Shown: positions 1 to 9,441, counted from the first letter of the stretch. The stretch is DNA of 64,000 nucleotides from Caballeronia mineralivorans PML1(12) (GCF_001028175.1 NZ_AEJF01000245.1:20132-84131); one strand, 5' to 3'. Program-made: numbers and translations. The notes: generated by a model not told the origin, from the sequence alone.

Positions 1-700
1 TGAGCATCTGGGTCGATTGCTGCACTTCGTAACCGCCGAAGCTAGGCATCAAACCGGCCACCAGGCTGGTTGTCGCCGTTACCGGCACTGTGACTATGGC
101 CGTGTTCAGGATGTCAAGGCCGCTACTACCGTGCTCATCCATAAAGAACGTACCGTAACCCCGGTTGGGCATGAGCGTAACTTCTGCCGATGGCGCCATC
201 GGCCCAACGCCGAAGGTCTTCTTGATGTCGAGATAGACATCGCCGAACGTGCTGTTGAAGTAGTTGTACGCGCCGTCGTGATTGGCGAACAGGAAGGACG
301 ATGTGCCCGCCCCCCGATTGTAGAGATAGGACGGATCGATATACCCCGTCACGGACAAGCCTGCAATCGGACCACTGATGGTTGCGTCGGTCAGCGTGTC
401 GACCTTGAGCTGCTGACCGGCGATCTGCTGCTTCATTTCGCTAACCTCATCATTGGTCAACTGGGCGGGCGCCTTGCCGTAGTCAGGCGAAGACGCATCG
501 ACGGGAGGAGCCGCCTGCGCCGTGCCGCCTGCGGATGCTCCGGACGATTTCGCCGCCAGTGACGACTTCAAGATATTCACTTCCTTCTGCAATTGCTTCA
601 GTTGAGACTGAAGCGCTTCGATATCAGCGGAGGTCGAATCGGCAAGCGCGATCCCTGGCAGTCCTAAAGTCACAAGCAGGCAAATTATTTTCTTTCTCAT
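1..700 (-). CDS. DUF3138 family outer-membrane (porin-like) protein, 5' part
   Basis: The gene starts at 700 and runs off the left edge, so about 233 N-terminal residues are visible. The ATG is preceded by GGAG at good spacing. The protein opens MRKKIICLLVTLGLPGIALA, a clear signal peptide. A coiled-coil stretch follows (SADIEALQSQLKQLQKEV), then a Ala/Ser-rich linker and the start of a beta-barrel-like region with motifs such as GYIDPSYLYNRGAG and FGDVYLDIKKTFG. This pattern matches the Burkholderiaceae DUF3138 family, whose members are predicted outer-membrane channels of unknown substrate. The assignment to the family is from recognition of these motifs; the channel role is inference. The 3' end is outside the window. 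Confidence 0.8.
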   Translation of the reverse strand, partial: MRKKIICLLVTLGLPGIALADSTSADIEALQSQLKQLQKEVNILKSSLAAKSSGASAGGTAQAAPPVDASSPDYGKAPAQLTNDEVSEMKQQIAGQQLKVDTLTDATISGPIAGLSVTGYIDPSYLYNRGAGTSSFLFANHDGAYNYFNSTFGDVYLDIKKTFGVGPMAPSAEVTLMPNRGYGTFFMDEHGSSGLDILNTAIVTVPVTATTSLVAGLMPSFGGYEVQQSTQML

Positions 701-945
701 GCGAATTCTCCAAACGCTCTACTTTGGGATATGTTCTTTTTATAGAACCTGCACTAACAGGAAACGCCGTACCTCGGCGCGCAGAAAATCGCGCCTCAGT
801 GCCAGTAGACAGAGGAAAAACAACAGAACGTCACCACATCGAGAATTCAACGGACGCGAGTCCGAGCGTTGCCAGGCAAACTCGCGTTGTCACCGAGTCG
901 TGATCATTTCCATGATGCGTGGCGACCACGCACCCGCATTCGGCG

Positions 946-2067
946 TCAATGTCCCGATTTGAGTTGCAGCCACAGGCGATTCTCGAGACGCGCGATGTCC
1001 GGGGATTTGGGTCTTGCCAGTGACATCTTGTCCAGTACGTTTGCCGGAGGATAAACGTCGGGATCCTGCGCAATCGCCTGCGTCACATACTGGCTTGCGG
1101 CCTTGTTTGCCGTCGGATAAAAAACTTCGTTAGTAATTGCGGCATTGACTTTCGGATCCTGAATGTAATTGATCCATTTGAGCGCCGCCTCGGGATGCGG
1201 TGCGTCTTTCGGAATGCCCATCACGTCGAACCAGACAATTCCCCCTTCCTTCGGGTTCGTGAACCTGATCTCGTACGAGCGTTTCGCGTCCTGGGTTCGC
1301 CGTCGTGCTACACCTATATCGCCCGACCAGCCGAGTGCGACACAGACGTCGTTGTTGGCGAGATCGTCGATGTAACCCGATGAACTAAATTGCGTAATGT
1401 AAGGGCGAATTTTTTTCAGTACCTCGTACGCCGCCTGGTAGTCCCCCGGGTTCTTGCTATTGGTGTCCTTCCCCATGTACTGCAACGTCGCGGCAAATGC
1501 GTCGTCCGCCGAGTCGAGCAGCGACACACCGCAGCTCTTCAGTTTCGAAACGTTTGCAGGATCGAATATGAGCGCCCAACTGTCTACGGGCGCGTTCTCG
1601 CCGAGCGCCTTTTTCACGGCCTGCACGTTGTAACCGAAGCCGTCGGTACCCCATGCCCAAGGCACGCCGTATTGATTGCCCGGGTCCGCATCATCGATCT
1701 TCCGCATCAGTACGGGATCGAGATTCGCGAGGTTCGGCAGTTTCGACTTGTCGAGTTTCTGATAGATGCCAGCTTGAATCTGTTTGGCCATGTAGTTCGA
1801 CGTCGGCACAACGATGTCATAGCCTGAGCTGCCGGCAAGCAGCTTCGCCTGCAGCGTGTCGTCACTGTCGTAGTTGTCATATCTGACATGGATGCCGGTC
1901 TGCTTTTCGAAATTCGAAATCGTGTCCTTCGCGATATAGTTCGACCAGTTGTAGACATTCAACTCGGTGTCGGCAGCATGTACCTGCGTGCTGATAAAAG
2001 TCATCAAAACGCTCGCAACCGTAGTGGATGCGTATGCAAGGATATGGCAACGATGCCAGGCAATCAT
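946..2067 (-). CDS. PotF-like polyamine ABC transporter substrate-binding protein
   Basis: This 373-residue periplasmic solute-binding protein resembles putrescine/spermidine receptors PotF/PotD. I start it at 2067 because GAGGAG lies just upstream of that ATG; an in-frame ATG 14 codons earlier has no such site. A signal peptide ends near VHA-ADTELNVYNWSNYI, and NVYNWSNYI is the typical mature start of PotF proteins. Other family features are WAWGTDGFGYN, the YDIVVPTSNYM region and the PEAALKWINYI helix. No permease or ATPase gene is adjacent, so it either borrows a distant transporter or works with the divergent LuxR regulator at 2477. Family call is firm; the ligand is not determined. Confidence 0.88.
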   Translation of the reverse strand: MIAWHRCHILAYASTTVASVLMTFISTQVHAADTELNVYNWSNYIAKDTISNFEKQTGIHVRYDNYDSDDTLQAKLLAGSSGYDIVVPTSNYMAKQIQAGIYQKLDKSKLPNLANLDPVLMRKIDDADPGNQYGVPWAWGTDGFGYNVQAVKKALGENAPVDSWALIFDPANVSKLKSCGVSLLDSADDAFAATLQYMGKDTNSKNPGDYQAAYEVLKKIRPYITQFSSSGYIDDLANNDVCVALGWSGDIGVARRRTQDAKRSYEIRFTNPKEGGIVWFDVMGIPKDAPHPEAALKWINYIQDPKVNAAITNEVFYPTANKAASQYVTQAIAQDPDVYPPANVLDKMSLARPKSPDIARLENRLWLQLKSGH

Positions 2068-2476
2068 GGTGAACTCCTCTGCGTACGTATGCGGATGGCG
2101 CGTCGCCATGGGTCGCCGCCTGCAAATGAAATGTAACGTTAATGTAATAAATGCGCGCGTGTAGTACTCGCCCAGCCGCTGTTCGAATTACCCCGTTTTT
2201 GGCACGCACGGCCGCCGAGGGCGACATGCCCCACAAGCGAGTGCCGGCGATACCTTGCTGCACGAGCGCGCATTTCGTGCGCTCAGTGGACGCCGCCGGG
2301 TGGCTGTTCAGTCAAGCTTCGCAGCTACTCTATCAAGCGCAATCTGCTCGGTCTGTCCCAGAAATCCGGGACAAGCCGACTGGTCGATAGGTCACCGAAC
2401 CAGGAGCATCTGCTAATTTGCTTCGGCTTATTGGCGTGTTACTAGTGAGAGACTGATCCTTCGCGCGTTCATCGTC
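2068..2476. promoter_or_regulatory. Divergent intergenic region
   Basis: These 409 bases separate the PotF-like gene (leftward) from the LuxR gene (rightward) and should hold both promoters. No convincing coding remnant, hairpin terminator or operator palindrome was recognised. Confidence 0.4.
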
Positions 2477-3307
2477 ATGACTCCCGCCTCACCCATCGTC
2501 GATATCCAGCTCGGTCAACTTTCGTCCACGGCATACGCACTCGGTGCGATCGTCGACGCTGTCGGCACTCCTCGATTCCTTCCGGTACTATTCGAAGCCG
2601 TCGCGAATTTTGTCGATTGCGATTCGCTGCACCTGGATTACGTACAAACGTGCTCGACGTCCCGCAGCATCTGCTGGCTCGGAAGTTTCGGCAGGAATCC
2701 TGAATTAGTCGAGCGGACCATGCAGCTCTACTATCGGAGCTATGCCCAGAGCGACCCCACGTTCGATCGGATGCAATGCGAGCGGGAAGTGCAGTTAATG
2801 CAGTTGTCGGCACAACGGGTCGATACTCGGCTACGCAGTATCTTCTATGACGTGGCAGATATTCACGACGAGTGCGTGGCCTTCAATTTGACGCATGGTA
2901 CGCAGTATGCGATGTCCGTGTGCCGTGCGCGACGCCTGCCACCTTTTTCACTCAGGGAACTGAGCATCCTGAAGCATCTGGCCTTGATCGTGCTGCCGCT
3001 CGCAGCAGTGCATAAGAACCTCGTCGGCGAAAGAAATGCCGTCGAGCAGGGCTCGGGAGCGCCTGGCGACGCGATTGCGCGATGGTTGAATGAGAAATTG
3101 ACGCCGCGAGAAGCCCATGTCTGCTCGGCGTTCATTCAGGGCATGACAACACCGGCTATCGCGCAGTCAATGGGCGTCAAGCCTTCGACCGTCGAGACGT
3201 TTGCAAAACGGGCGTTCGTGAAACTGCAAATCGACTCGAGACGTCAATTGCTAGCGCTTGTACTCAAGAATGCGCTCGTTGGGTCAAACTGCTCGCATGT
3301 CTGTTAA
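2477..3307 (+). CDS. LuxR family transcriptional regulator
   Basis: A 276-residue regulator. The C-terminal 60 residues form a LuxR/NarL-type helix-turn-helix: LTPREAHVCSAFIQGMTTPA followed by IAQSMGVKPSTVETFAKRAF, with the canonical LTPRE start and the recognition helix around PSTVETFAKRAFVKL. The N-terminal 190 residues are an effector domain without a recognisable receiver aspartate, so it is not a classical response regulator. It is divergently transcribed from the PotF-like gene, which suggests that it controls polyamine-related uptake; that link is inference. No clear ribosome-binding site precedes the ATG, so the exact start is uncertain. Confidence 0.85.
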   Translation: MTPASPIVDIQLGQLSSTAYALGAIVDAVGTPRFLPVLFEAVANFVDCDSLHLDYVQTCSTSRSICWLGSFGRNPELVERTMQLYYRSYAQSDPTFDRMQCEREVQLMQLSAQRVDTRLRSIFYDVADIHDECVAFNLTHGTQYAMSVCRARRLPPFSLRELSILKHLALIVLPLAAVHKNLVGERNAVEQGSGAPGDAIARWLNEKLTPREAHVCSAFIQGMTTPAIAQSMGVKPSTVETFAKRAFVKLQIDSRRQLLALVLKNALVGSNCSHVC

Positions 3308-3359
3308 ATAAACACAGCAGAATGCCGCCTAACCTTACGGTTCCTTCCCGATACTCAAG

Positions 3360-3600
3360 TATGAGCCTGTGCGGGTCGTTAAGTTGATTGTTGACCTCTC
3401 CCTGGGGCGCACATGTCATGTAGAACGGCGTCACGGGCTCGGTACTGCTGAGGGCGCCCTTTCAGTCCACCGACATCGTCCGGCGTGATGATCACGACCC
3501 CGATTCCTCCTGGAATTTCGTGATGAGCGCTCGTCCGCCGTTTGGGCACTCATATAGTTCATCGCGAGATAAGCCACGTGCGCGATGACTCGGGACGAAT
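3360..3600 (-). pseudogene. Remnant of a TIR-like predicted nucleotide-binding protein
   Basis: The 465-base gap 3308-3772 has no intact gene, but minus-strand translation of its middle gives two pieces in different frames. The first reads LYECPNGGRALITKFQEES and the second IGVVIITPDDVGGLKG then YRARDAVLHDM. Together they match the core of the TIR-like nucleotide-binding family (PF10137), whose members read roughly hEqpngGrTiIEKFe, VVLLTPDDvG and RARQNVifElG. The frame change near 3505-3510 and the lack of a continuous reading frame show that it is dead. Intact members occur as effectors in some anti-phage systems. The match is by eye. Confidence 0.5.
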
Positions 3601-3772
3601 CCATGAGCATGGGTTTGCGGCCGAGACGGCCGCCATCAACGGAATCATGGAACCCCTACGACGAGATGCTTGATGATTGACAGTGAGTCAACCGGCAGCG
3701 TATTTATTCACCGGCAGCTAACCGCTACATTGAAGTCCCGCGTCTCACACGCGCTCTAGTCAGGACTTCAAC

Positions 3773-4396
3773 ATGAAAGTTACGGTAGTAGGCTACGGCA
3801 ATGTCGGTGCAGCAATGGTCAAGCAATTATCAGCCGCCGGACATGCGGTGACGGTCACTGGGCGCCAGCCGAACGGCGCCGCGCAGATCGCAGAACTACA
3901 TGGCGCCAAGCACGCGCCGATGAATTCAGCCGCAACCCACGCGGAGATCGTCGTACTGGCTGTTCCGTTCGACAACGCGGCGCAAGCGCTTGCCGCACTG
4001 GGCTCACTCGACGGCAAGATAGTGATCGATGTCAGCAATCCGCTGACCGCCGACTACATGGGCCTGACCATTGGCCACACGACATCGGCAGGAGAAGAAA
4101 TCGCGAAGCTGACCAAGGCACCGGTCGTGAAGGCGTTCAATACTCTGTTCGCCCAAGTGCTCGATGGCGGCGCGACATTCCCGTCACAGGCGGTGCCGGT
4201 CTTCGTCGCATCCGATGATCCCGCTGCCAAGGAAAGCGTCGTCACGCTCATCAAGTCAATGGGCTTTGACACCATCGACACCGGTGGCCTCAAGAATGCG
4301 CGCTATCTTGAGGCGGTAGCCGGTCTGAACATCTATCTCGGCTACGGCGCCGGACTGGGGACGCAGATTGCGCCAGCCTGGCTTAAGCGCGCATAA
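3773..4396 (+). CDS. NADPH-dependent F420 reductase-like NAD(P)-binding oxidoreductase
   Basis: A 207-residue protein with an N-terminal Rossmann fold: VVGYGNVGAAMVKQLSAAG is the GxGxxG dinucleotide motif, followed by VTVTGR at the second strand. IVIDVSNPLT and VVKAFNTLFAQVL are hallmarks of the COG2085/F420-reductase-like family. Burkholderiaceae usually lack F420, so the protein more likely reduces a small substrate with NADPH; that is inference. AGGA precedes the ATG at 7 bases. It converges with the AraC gene across a shared hairpin at 4413-4453. Confidence 0.85.
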   Translation: MKVTVVGYGNVGAAMVKQLSAAGHAVTVTGRQPNGAAQIAELHGAKHAPMNSAATHAEIVVLAVPFDNAAQALAALGSLDGKIVIDVSNPLTADYMGLTIGHTTSAGEEIAKLTKAPVVKAFNTLFAQVLDGGATFPSQAVPVFVASDDPAAKESVVTLIKSMGFDTIDTGGLKNARYLEAVAGLNIYLGYGAGLGTQIAPAWLKRA

Positions 4397-4412
4397 ACTG
4401 GTTGCATTGACG

Positions 4413-4453
4413 AACCCTGCTGCCTGTACAAGCGGACAGCAAGGGTTTTTTGT
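4413..4453 (+). terminator. Rho-independent terminator after the oxidoreductase gene
   Basis: An imperfect hairpin pairs AACCCTGCTG with CAGCAAGGGT (one bulge) and is followed directly by a run of T. It lies 17 bases after the stop at 4396 and faces the 3' end of the convergent AraC gene. Confidence 0.6.
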
Positions 4454-4466
4454 TTGTCAGTTCGAC

Positions 4467-5450
4467 TCAGCTCAGCAGGTCCATGATGGACTCGCCCTTT
4501 GCGATGACGCCACTGCCATTTCTACATTCGCGCGGTGTCATGTTAAATTTCGCGCGAAAGCTGCGGCTGAAATGCGCGGCATCATTGAATCCCCAACGAA
4601 AGCAGATCTCCGACACTGACAGAGCGCGATGCGCAGAGCTGGTCAGGTCCGAGCGGCAGCGCTCGAGCCTGCGATCACGCAGATATATGCTGAAGCTCAT
4701 GCCAGCGTCTTCAAAGAGTTTCTGCAGATGGCGCGTCGATATGCGTTGTTGCTCGCAAATCTGGGTCATCGTGAGGTCAGCGTCACCCAGTTGCTGGTCG
4801 ATCGACTGGCAAATGCGCAGGAAGTGCGCCGCGCGCACGCGGTCGCCGAAACGCCGGTTGGCATGCGCGCCCGAAAGACTCGCTACGAGGAACTCGGACA
4901 GGGCGACTTCGACCGGGTGGATGTCGCTCGCATCGAAGTCTTCGAGTTCATCGCCGACTGCCCGCAACATGCCCGCAAGCACTCTTGTGAGGCGGGACCC
5001 ACCGGGAAGGATGCCGCAGTGGAGCATGTTCCTGTCGACCAGACTGGGATGCAGGAGTGTCAAAGGCACGCGCACGTAGAGCAACCTGAAATCGGCTTGA
5101 AGCTCAAGCGTTGAGTCACGTCCACTCGGTCCATACAGCACGTCGCCGCGCCCGATCTCGATGCGTTCGCCTGCCTCCGTGAAAACCGATTGTCCATCGA
5201 GCAGCAACGCGAGCCAGAGTGCCGCCTGCTGATTGCGATAACACCCCGAGATGGTAAGCGGCGTGGCGCGCAGGCGCGAGAATTCAATTCCCATCGGCGA
5301 CACAATGCCCACTACGTCGCCCTGGAAACTCTCGTCGATGTCGGCCGCAGTCACCGGCAGGCACACTGCGTTCATGGCTTCCTGCCAGACGGTCGGCCGT
5401 TTTTCGCGTGCACTCTCTTCGGTTGAGAAATGCCAGGTTTTCATTGCCAT
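4467..5450 (-). CDS. AraC family transcriptional regulator
   Basis: A 327-residue regulator with an N-terminal AraC-binding-like (cupin) half and a C-terminal AraC double helix-turn-helix. The DNA-binding part runs from LTMTQICEQQRISTRHLQKL, the first HTH, to SVSEICFRWGFNDAAHFSRS and FRAKFNMTPRECR, the second HTH and signature. I start at 5450 (MAMKTWHF) because GAAGGA sits 8 bases upstream; a longer frame begins 23 codons earlier without support. The F420-reductase-like gene converges on it. No target genes can be assigned from the sequence. Confidence 0.88.
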   Translation of the reverse strand: MAMKTWHFSTEESAREKRPTVWQEAMNAVCLPVTAADIDESFQGDVVGIVSPMGIEFSRLRATPLTISGCYRNQQAALWLALLLDGQSVFTEAGERIEIGRGDVLYGPSGRDSTLELQADFRLLYVRVPLTLLHPSLVDRNMLHCGILPGGSRLTRVLAGMLRAVGDELEDFDASDIHPVEVALSEFLVASLSGAHANRRFGDRVRAAHFLRICQSIDQQLGDADLTMTQICEQQRISTRHLQKLFEDAGMSFSIYLRDRRLERCRSDLTSSAHRALSVSEICFRWGFNDAAHFSRSFRAKFNMTPRECRNGSGVIAKGESIMDLLS

Positions 5451-5607
5451 AACCGGTTTCCTTCGCGCAACTGGTATGTCCAGCTTCGAACACATGCAAA
5501 TGGCGCGCCATGCGGGCAACGCGATTTTCGGAGCTATTTGGCCGAGCCAACGGGATTTGAGCGGTTAACAGAAATCCTCCGTGTGCATGGTGCACCACGC
5601 TGGTCAC

Positions 5608-6525
5608 TCAGGCGCGAACAGGGCTCGCCCACGGTGCATCGGCCCACTGCTCGGCGAAAAAATCGATGGCCACCCGAGTCTTCGCCGGTAACTGATGGCG
5701 GCTCGGATACACGGCGTAGATACCGATGGGCGGCGGCGCGAAATCCTCCAGGACCGGCACCAGCAGCCCGCGCTCGATACTCTGGCACACGAGGAAGCCC
5801 GGTTGCAGGACAAGGCCAACTCCAGCTTGTGCTGCCGCCACACAGGTCTCGCCGTTGTTCGCCGCCATCACCGGATGGGTGCGCGCAATATGCTCAATAC
5901 CCGTGGAATGCTCCAAGAGGCGCCATTCGTTGCGTTCGCAGAAATTGCTGTAGGCAATCGACTGATGCGAAGAGAGGTCAGCGGGCACCTTCGGCGTGCC
6001 GTACCGCTCGAGATACTCGGGCGACGCGCACATGACTAGCGGCGTACTCGCAAGCCGCCGATGGACCAACGACGATTCCACGGGCCGCGCAATGCGAATG
6101 GCCAGATCGAAGCCTTCCGCTACCACATCCACCAGGCTGTCCGATAGCGCGATGACCGGCCGCACATCCGGGGCGCGCTCGAGAAACTTGCCCCAGAGCG
6201 GCGCCAGATGCGCAATGCCGAAACTTACCGGCGCACTAATCCTCAGTTCCCCCGAGGCGTTCGCGCGCTCGTTTTGCGCGAGTTGATCCGCCATATTGAG
6301 TTGCTGCAGTATCTCGCGACAGGAGCGGTAATACGCTTCGCCCGCGGCAGTCAGCGAAATCTTCCGCGTGGTCCGGTGAAGCAGCCTCGCGCCAAGGCGC
6401 TTTTCCAGTTCGAGCACCGTGCGCGACATCAAGGCGCGCGACACGCCCTCGAGGTCCGCAGCGGCCGCGAACCCGCCCGACTCCACCACTCCGACGAACG
6501 ATTCGATTTCGCGCAGGCGATTCAT
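5608..6525 (-). CDS. LysR family transcriptional regulator, last gene of the oxygenase operon
   Basis: A 305-residue LysR regulator of the CrgA-like subgroup. The N-terminal winged helix reads MNRLREIESFVGVVESGGFA, then SRALMSRTVLELEKRLGARL and LLHRTTRKISLTAAG. The remainder is the effector-binding fold, ending FAPPPIGIYAVYPSRHQLPA, a typical tail for this subgroup. Its ATG overlaps the stop of the formamidase gene by 4 bases (ATGA), so it is co-transcribed with the catabolic operon instead of being divergent, the more usual LysR layout. It probably regulates that operon. Confidence 0.92.
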   Translation of the reverse strand: MNRLREIESFVGVVESGGFAAAADLEGVSRALMSRTVLELEKRLGARLLHRTTRKISLTAAGEAYYRSCREILQQLNMADQLAQNERANASGELRISAPVSFGIAHLAPLWGKFLERAPDVRPVIALSDSLVDVVAEGFDLAIRIARPVESSLVHRRLASTPLVMCASPEYLERYGTPKVPADLSSHQSIAYSNFCERNEWRLLEHSTGIEHIARTHPVMAANNGETCVAAAQAGVGLVLQPGFLVCQSIERGLLVPVLEDFAPPPIGIYAVYPSRHQLPAKTRVAIDFFAEQWADAPWASPVRA

Positions 6526-7601
6526 TTGTGCTCAAGAGCGGGAAAGATGCCGCGCGGAATCCGCACGTGCGCGCCCAACGTCGCGTCCACCACCTGCGTG
6601 ATGCCCACATCCCCGGCCACACTCATCAGCGAATAGGCGTCATTACGCGACAGTCCGACATGTTCTTCGAGCAGCAGCATCGTATCGAGCGAAGCATTGC
6701 GAAGCGCCTGGTCGAGTTGCGGATCGAAGCCATGCACGATCCAGCTATCGGCTGTCTCCAGCAGCGGCGCCGGAAACGAAAAGTCCTTTCTCAGCACAAT
6801 CTGCAGCGTGACGTTGAGCGACGACTCGATGGCCGTGCCGCTCACCTCGCCATCACCTTGCGATACATGCGGATCGCCGATGGAAAATAGCGCGCCGGGC
6901 ACCTGCACCGGGTAATACATCGTTGCGCCCGCGCCAATGCGCCAGTTGTCGATATTGCCGCCATGCCGCCCCGGCGGAATCGTGCTCACCCGGCCATTGA
7001 CCGCGGGCGCAACGCCGGCCGTGCCCAGATGAGGCCGGGCGGGAATACGCACGCCCGCGAGTGCGCTTTCGCGGTCGCAAACGGGGCAATCCGTGATGGT
7101 GCCCGGAGTCAGGTACTTGCCCTTGAAATCGTAGGCATAGAGTGCGGAGGCGTGGTTCGCGGCGTCATCGAGTTCGTAGATGGTAACGCGCTCCTTTTCT
7201 CCCATCTCCTTGTATAGATACCCCCAGTTAGCGGCAAGGTTCGACCCGTAGCGGCAACGCGGCCTCATGTTCAGGTAGCGCACCTCGAGCATATCGCCCG
7301 GTTGTGCGCCCGCGACATAAATGGGGCCGGTCATGATATGAACGCCTGGATTGCGGTCGTGCTCGGGAATGGCTTTCCACAACGCGTGCAGCGTGTCGTC
7401 CATCATCAGGTGAGGCGCGTCGCCGGCGTGATGGGTGAGCGCTTCTGCATAGATCAGGTCGCCGCTCTTGATCGTCAGCGCGGGGGCGATCGACGCGTCG
7501 AAATAGCCCCAGTGGACATTGTCCGGCGTCGCGCGCAGCGTGTGAAACGCGGAAGGCTGGACATCCGGCCGTGATGTCGTTCCTGTGCGAATAAGTGCCA
7601 T
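6522..7601 (-). CDS. Acetamidase/formamidase family protein
   Basis: A 359-residue FmdA/AmdA-family amidase. These zinc enzymes hydrolyse formamide, acetamide or related short amides to ammonia and the acid. Family motifs visible are the start with VHWGYFDASI, LTHHAGDAPHLM, MTGPIYVAGAQPGDMLEV, PPGRHGGNIDNW and IGDPHVSQGDGEVSGTAIE; the last two carry the conserved catalytic-site residues. It lies between the reductase gene (20-base gap upstream) and the LysR gene (4-base overlap). In this operon it may release formate or ammonia from an N-formyl or amide intermediate made by the oxygenases; that role is inferred from position only. Confidence 0.92.
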   Translation of the reverse strand: MALIRTGTTSRPDVQPSAFHTLRATPDNVHWGYFDASIAPALTIKSGDLIYAEALTHHAGDAPHLMMDDTLHALWKAIPEHDRNPGVHIMTGPIYVAGAQPGDMLEVRYLNMRPRCRYGSNLAANWGYLYKEMGEKERVTIYELDDAANHASALYAYDFKGKYLTPGTITDCPVCDRESALAGVRIPARPHLGTAGVAPAVNGRVSTIPPGRHGGNIDNWRIGAGATMYYPVQVPGALFSIGDPHVSQGDGEVSGTAIESSLNVTLQIVLRKDFSFPAPLLETADSWIVHGFDPQLDQALRNASLDTMLLLEEHVGLSRNDAYSLMSVAGDVGITQVVDATLGAHVRIPRGIFPALEHK

Positions 7602-7621
7602 GAGAAATTCGGTTCCTGGGT

Positions 7622-8617
7622 TTAAAGGTCAAGCACAAGAAGCGGTGTCTTCGAGCGCGAGCAGCACGGCGTGAAAACGTCGCCTGCGCTCTGCTCCGCG
7701 GCGCTGAGCAACCAGTCACGATGCTCGGGTATGCCGTCCAGCACCCGCGTGAGACAGGCGCCGCAAACGCCCTGCTCGCACGACACGGGAATCACGACGC
7801 CGGCGTCGGCGAGCGCTGCGCAAACAGTTTGGTCGGCGGCGACGGCAATGCGCAGTCCAGTTGAGGCGAGCTCGACCTCGAAGGCTGTGTTCAGCGTCGG
7901 CTGCAGTGCCTCACCGGCATCGCTCGAAGGTGCGGGTGCGGCGAAACGCTCGACATGCAGGAACTCGGAGGGCCAGCCCATTGCACGTGCGGCGTCGAGC
8001 ACGGCATCGATCATTGCGAACGGTCCGCACACGTAAAGGTGCCTCCCTTCGAAGCCTCCGACGAGCGGTACGAAGTCGTCGCATCGGCCGATGTGCCGCG
8101 TCAGGCTCGACGTCCACGGCGCGCTGGCCAACTCAGTCTTGAAGGACTGGCGTTCGGCGGTCGTAGCGAAGTCGTGCATCTCGAAGCGCTGCCCGGCGTT
8201 GTGCAGCGTCCACGCCATGGCAAGCATGGGCGTGATGCCGATACCGCCTGCGATCAATAGCGGAGCCTGTTTTGACGGCACCAGCGAGAAGTGATTGCGT
8301 GGTCCGCGCACGTCGAGCAAATCGTTCATCCCGACGGACTCGCACAGATATCGCGAGCCCCCCCGGCCGTCGGCTTCGCGCTGCACCGCGATCATGTACC
8401 GCATGGGATCGGCCGGATCGCTGCATAGCGAATAGTGACGAGCCTGACCGTTGCAATCGATCTCGAGATGCGCGCCCGCTTCGAACGCCGGCAGCGGCAT
8501 GCCATTGGCCGCTTCAAGCTCGAATGCCACGATGTTTTCCGCCACGTCGAACCGGCGCGCCACGCGCAGGCGCACACCGGTGTCGACATTCATGATGGCG
8601 GCCTCCCGCGCGCTCAT
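7622..8617 (-). CDS. PDR/VanB family oxidoreductase (reductase of the Rieske oxygenase)
   Basis: A 331-residue phthalate-dioxygenase-reductase-type protein. In order it has a flavin-binding beta barrel (HYSLCSDPAD is the RxYS-like flavin motif), an NAD-binding fold (LIAGGIGITPMLAMA and YVCGPFAMIDAV), and a C-terminal plant-type 2Fe-2S domain with CEQGVCGACLTRV and the distal CC in TPCCSRS. Such proteins pass electrons from NADH to a Rieske oxygenase, and one is encoded at 13326 in the same operon. The start overlaps the stop of the upstream dioxygenase by 4 bases. All four cluster cysteines are present. The pairing with the Rieske protein is strong inference. Confidence 0.93.
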   Translation of the reverse strand: MSAREAAIMNVDTGVRLRVARRFDVAENIVAFELEAANGMPLPAFEAGAHLEIDCNGQARHYSLCSDPADPMRYMIAVQREADGRGGSRYLCESVGMNDLLDVRGPRNHFSLVPSKQAPLLIAGGIGITPMLAMAWTLHNAGQRFEMHDFATTAERQSFKTELASAPWTSSLTRHIGRCDDFVPLVGGFEGRHLYVCGPFAMIDAVLDAARAMGWPSEFLHVERFAAPAPSSDAGEALQPTLNTAFEVELASTGLRIAVAADQTVCAALADAGVVIPVSCEQGVCGACLTRVLDGIPEHRDWLLSAAEQSAGDVFTPCCSRSKTPLLVLDL

Positions 8618-9441
8618 GTCAGGGCGGGCGTCGACACGCCCGCTGATCCGCCGAGGATGAAGCTCAGCATGCTGAGCGAGCCGTACTCCAGAAAATTCGT
8701 TTCAACCTTCACCGGATCGTCGGCATGGCGCGCGCCAAGTGCGTAGAGGAAAGGCCAGTAATGCTCGGGTGTGGGAATCGAGCGCGCGGCGGCTTCGCCA
8801 GCACGCTGATAGTCGATCACCTGGTCCGGCTCATCGTCGATGATCGCCTTTAGCACGTGGTCGTGAAAGCGCTGCGCCCAGTCGAAACCAATCGTGGGCG
8901 AACCCCAGTCCATCGCGGGCAGGTTGTGGACCACATTACCACTTGCCGCAATCAGGATGCCTTCGTCGCGCAGCGGTCTGAGCGCACGGCCAAGTTCGTA
9001 ATGAAAGCGGGCATTGCCTGCGCGGTTCATGCTGAGCTGCACGACGGGAATGTCAGCGCGCGGAAAAGCCTTGACGAGCACCGACCACGTGCCGTGGTCG
9101 AAACCCCAGTTGCCATCAAGCGCGACTGGCGTAGGTAGGAGCAGTTCCGCTACCCGTTTCGCCAGCTCCGGGTCGCCGGGTGCCGGGTACCGCTGGTCGA
9201 AGAGTGCCTTGGGAAACGCGCCGAAGTCGTGGATCGTGCGCGGCTTGTGCATTGCAGTGACGGCGGTGCCGCGGGTCATCCAGTGTGCAGAGATCATGAG
9301 GATGGCGCGGGGCGTGCCGGCCGCCTCACCCATCGCTTTCCAGGCTTGCGTGGCACGATTGTCGTCGATCGCGTTCATCGGGCTGCCATGGCCGAAGAAC
9401 ATGACCGGCATGCGTGCGGAACTTTCAGATGGCATATTCAA
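8614..9441 (-). CDS. DODA/YgiD-type class III extradiol dioxygenase
   Basis: A 275-residue LigB-superfamily protein close to YgiD, the 4,5-DOPA extradiol dioxygenase. It is a non-haem metal enzyme that opens catechol-type rings. Diagnostic segments are MFFGHGSPMNAID with the first metal histidine, MISAHWMTRGTAVT with the second, FDHGTWSVL, and ASGNVVHNLPAMDW with a further histidine. It overlaps both neighbours by 4 bases, upstream the ABC ATPase and downstream the PDR reductase, so translation is probably coupled. In this operon it may cleave the diol made by the Rieske oxygenase; the true substrate is unknown. Confidence 0.92.
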   Translation of the reverse strand: MNMPSESSARMPVMFFGHGSPMNAIDDNRATQAWKAMGEAAGTPRAILMISAHWMTRGTAVTAMHKPRTIHDFGAFPKALFDQRYPAPGDPELAKRVAELLLPTPVALDGNWGFDHGTWSVLVKAFPRADIPVVQLSMNRAGNARFHYELGRALRPLRDEGILIAASGNVVHNLPAMDWGSPTIGFDWAQRFHDHVLKAIIDDEPDQVIDYQRAGEAAARSIPTPEHYWPFLYALGARHADDPVKVETNFLEYGSLSMLSFILGGSAGVSTPALT

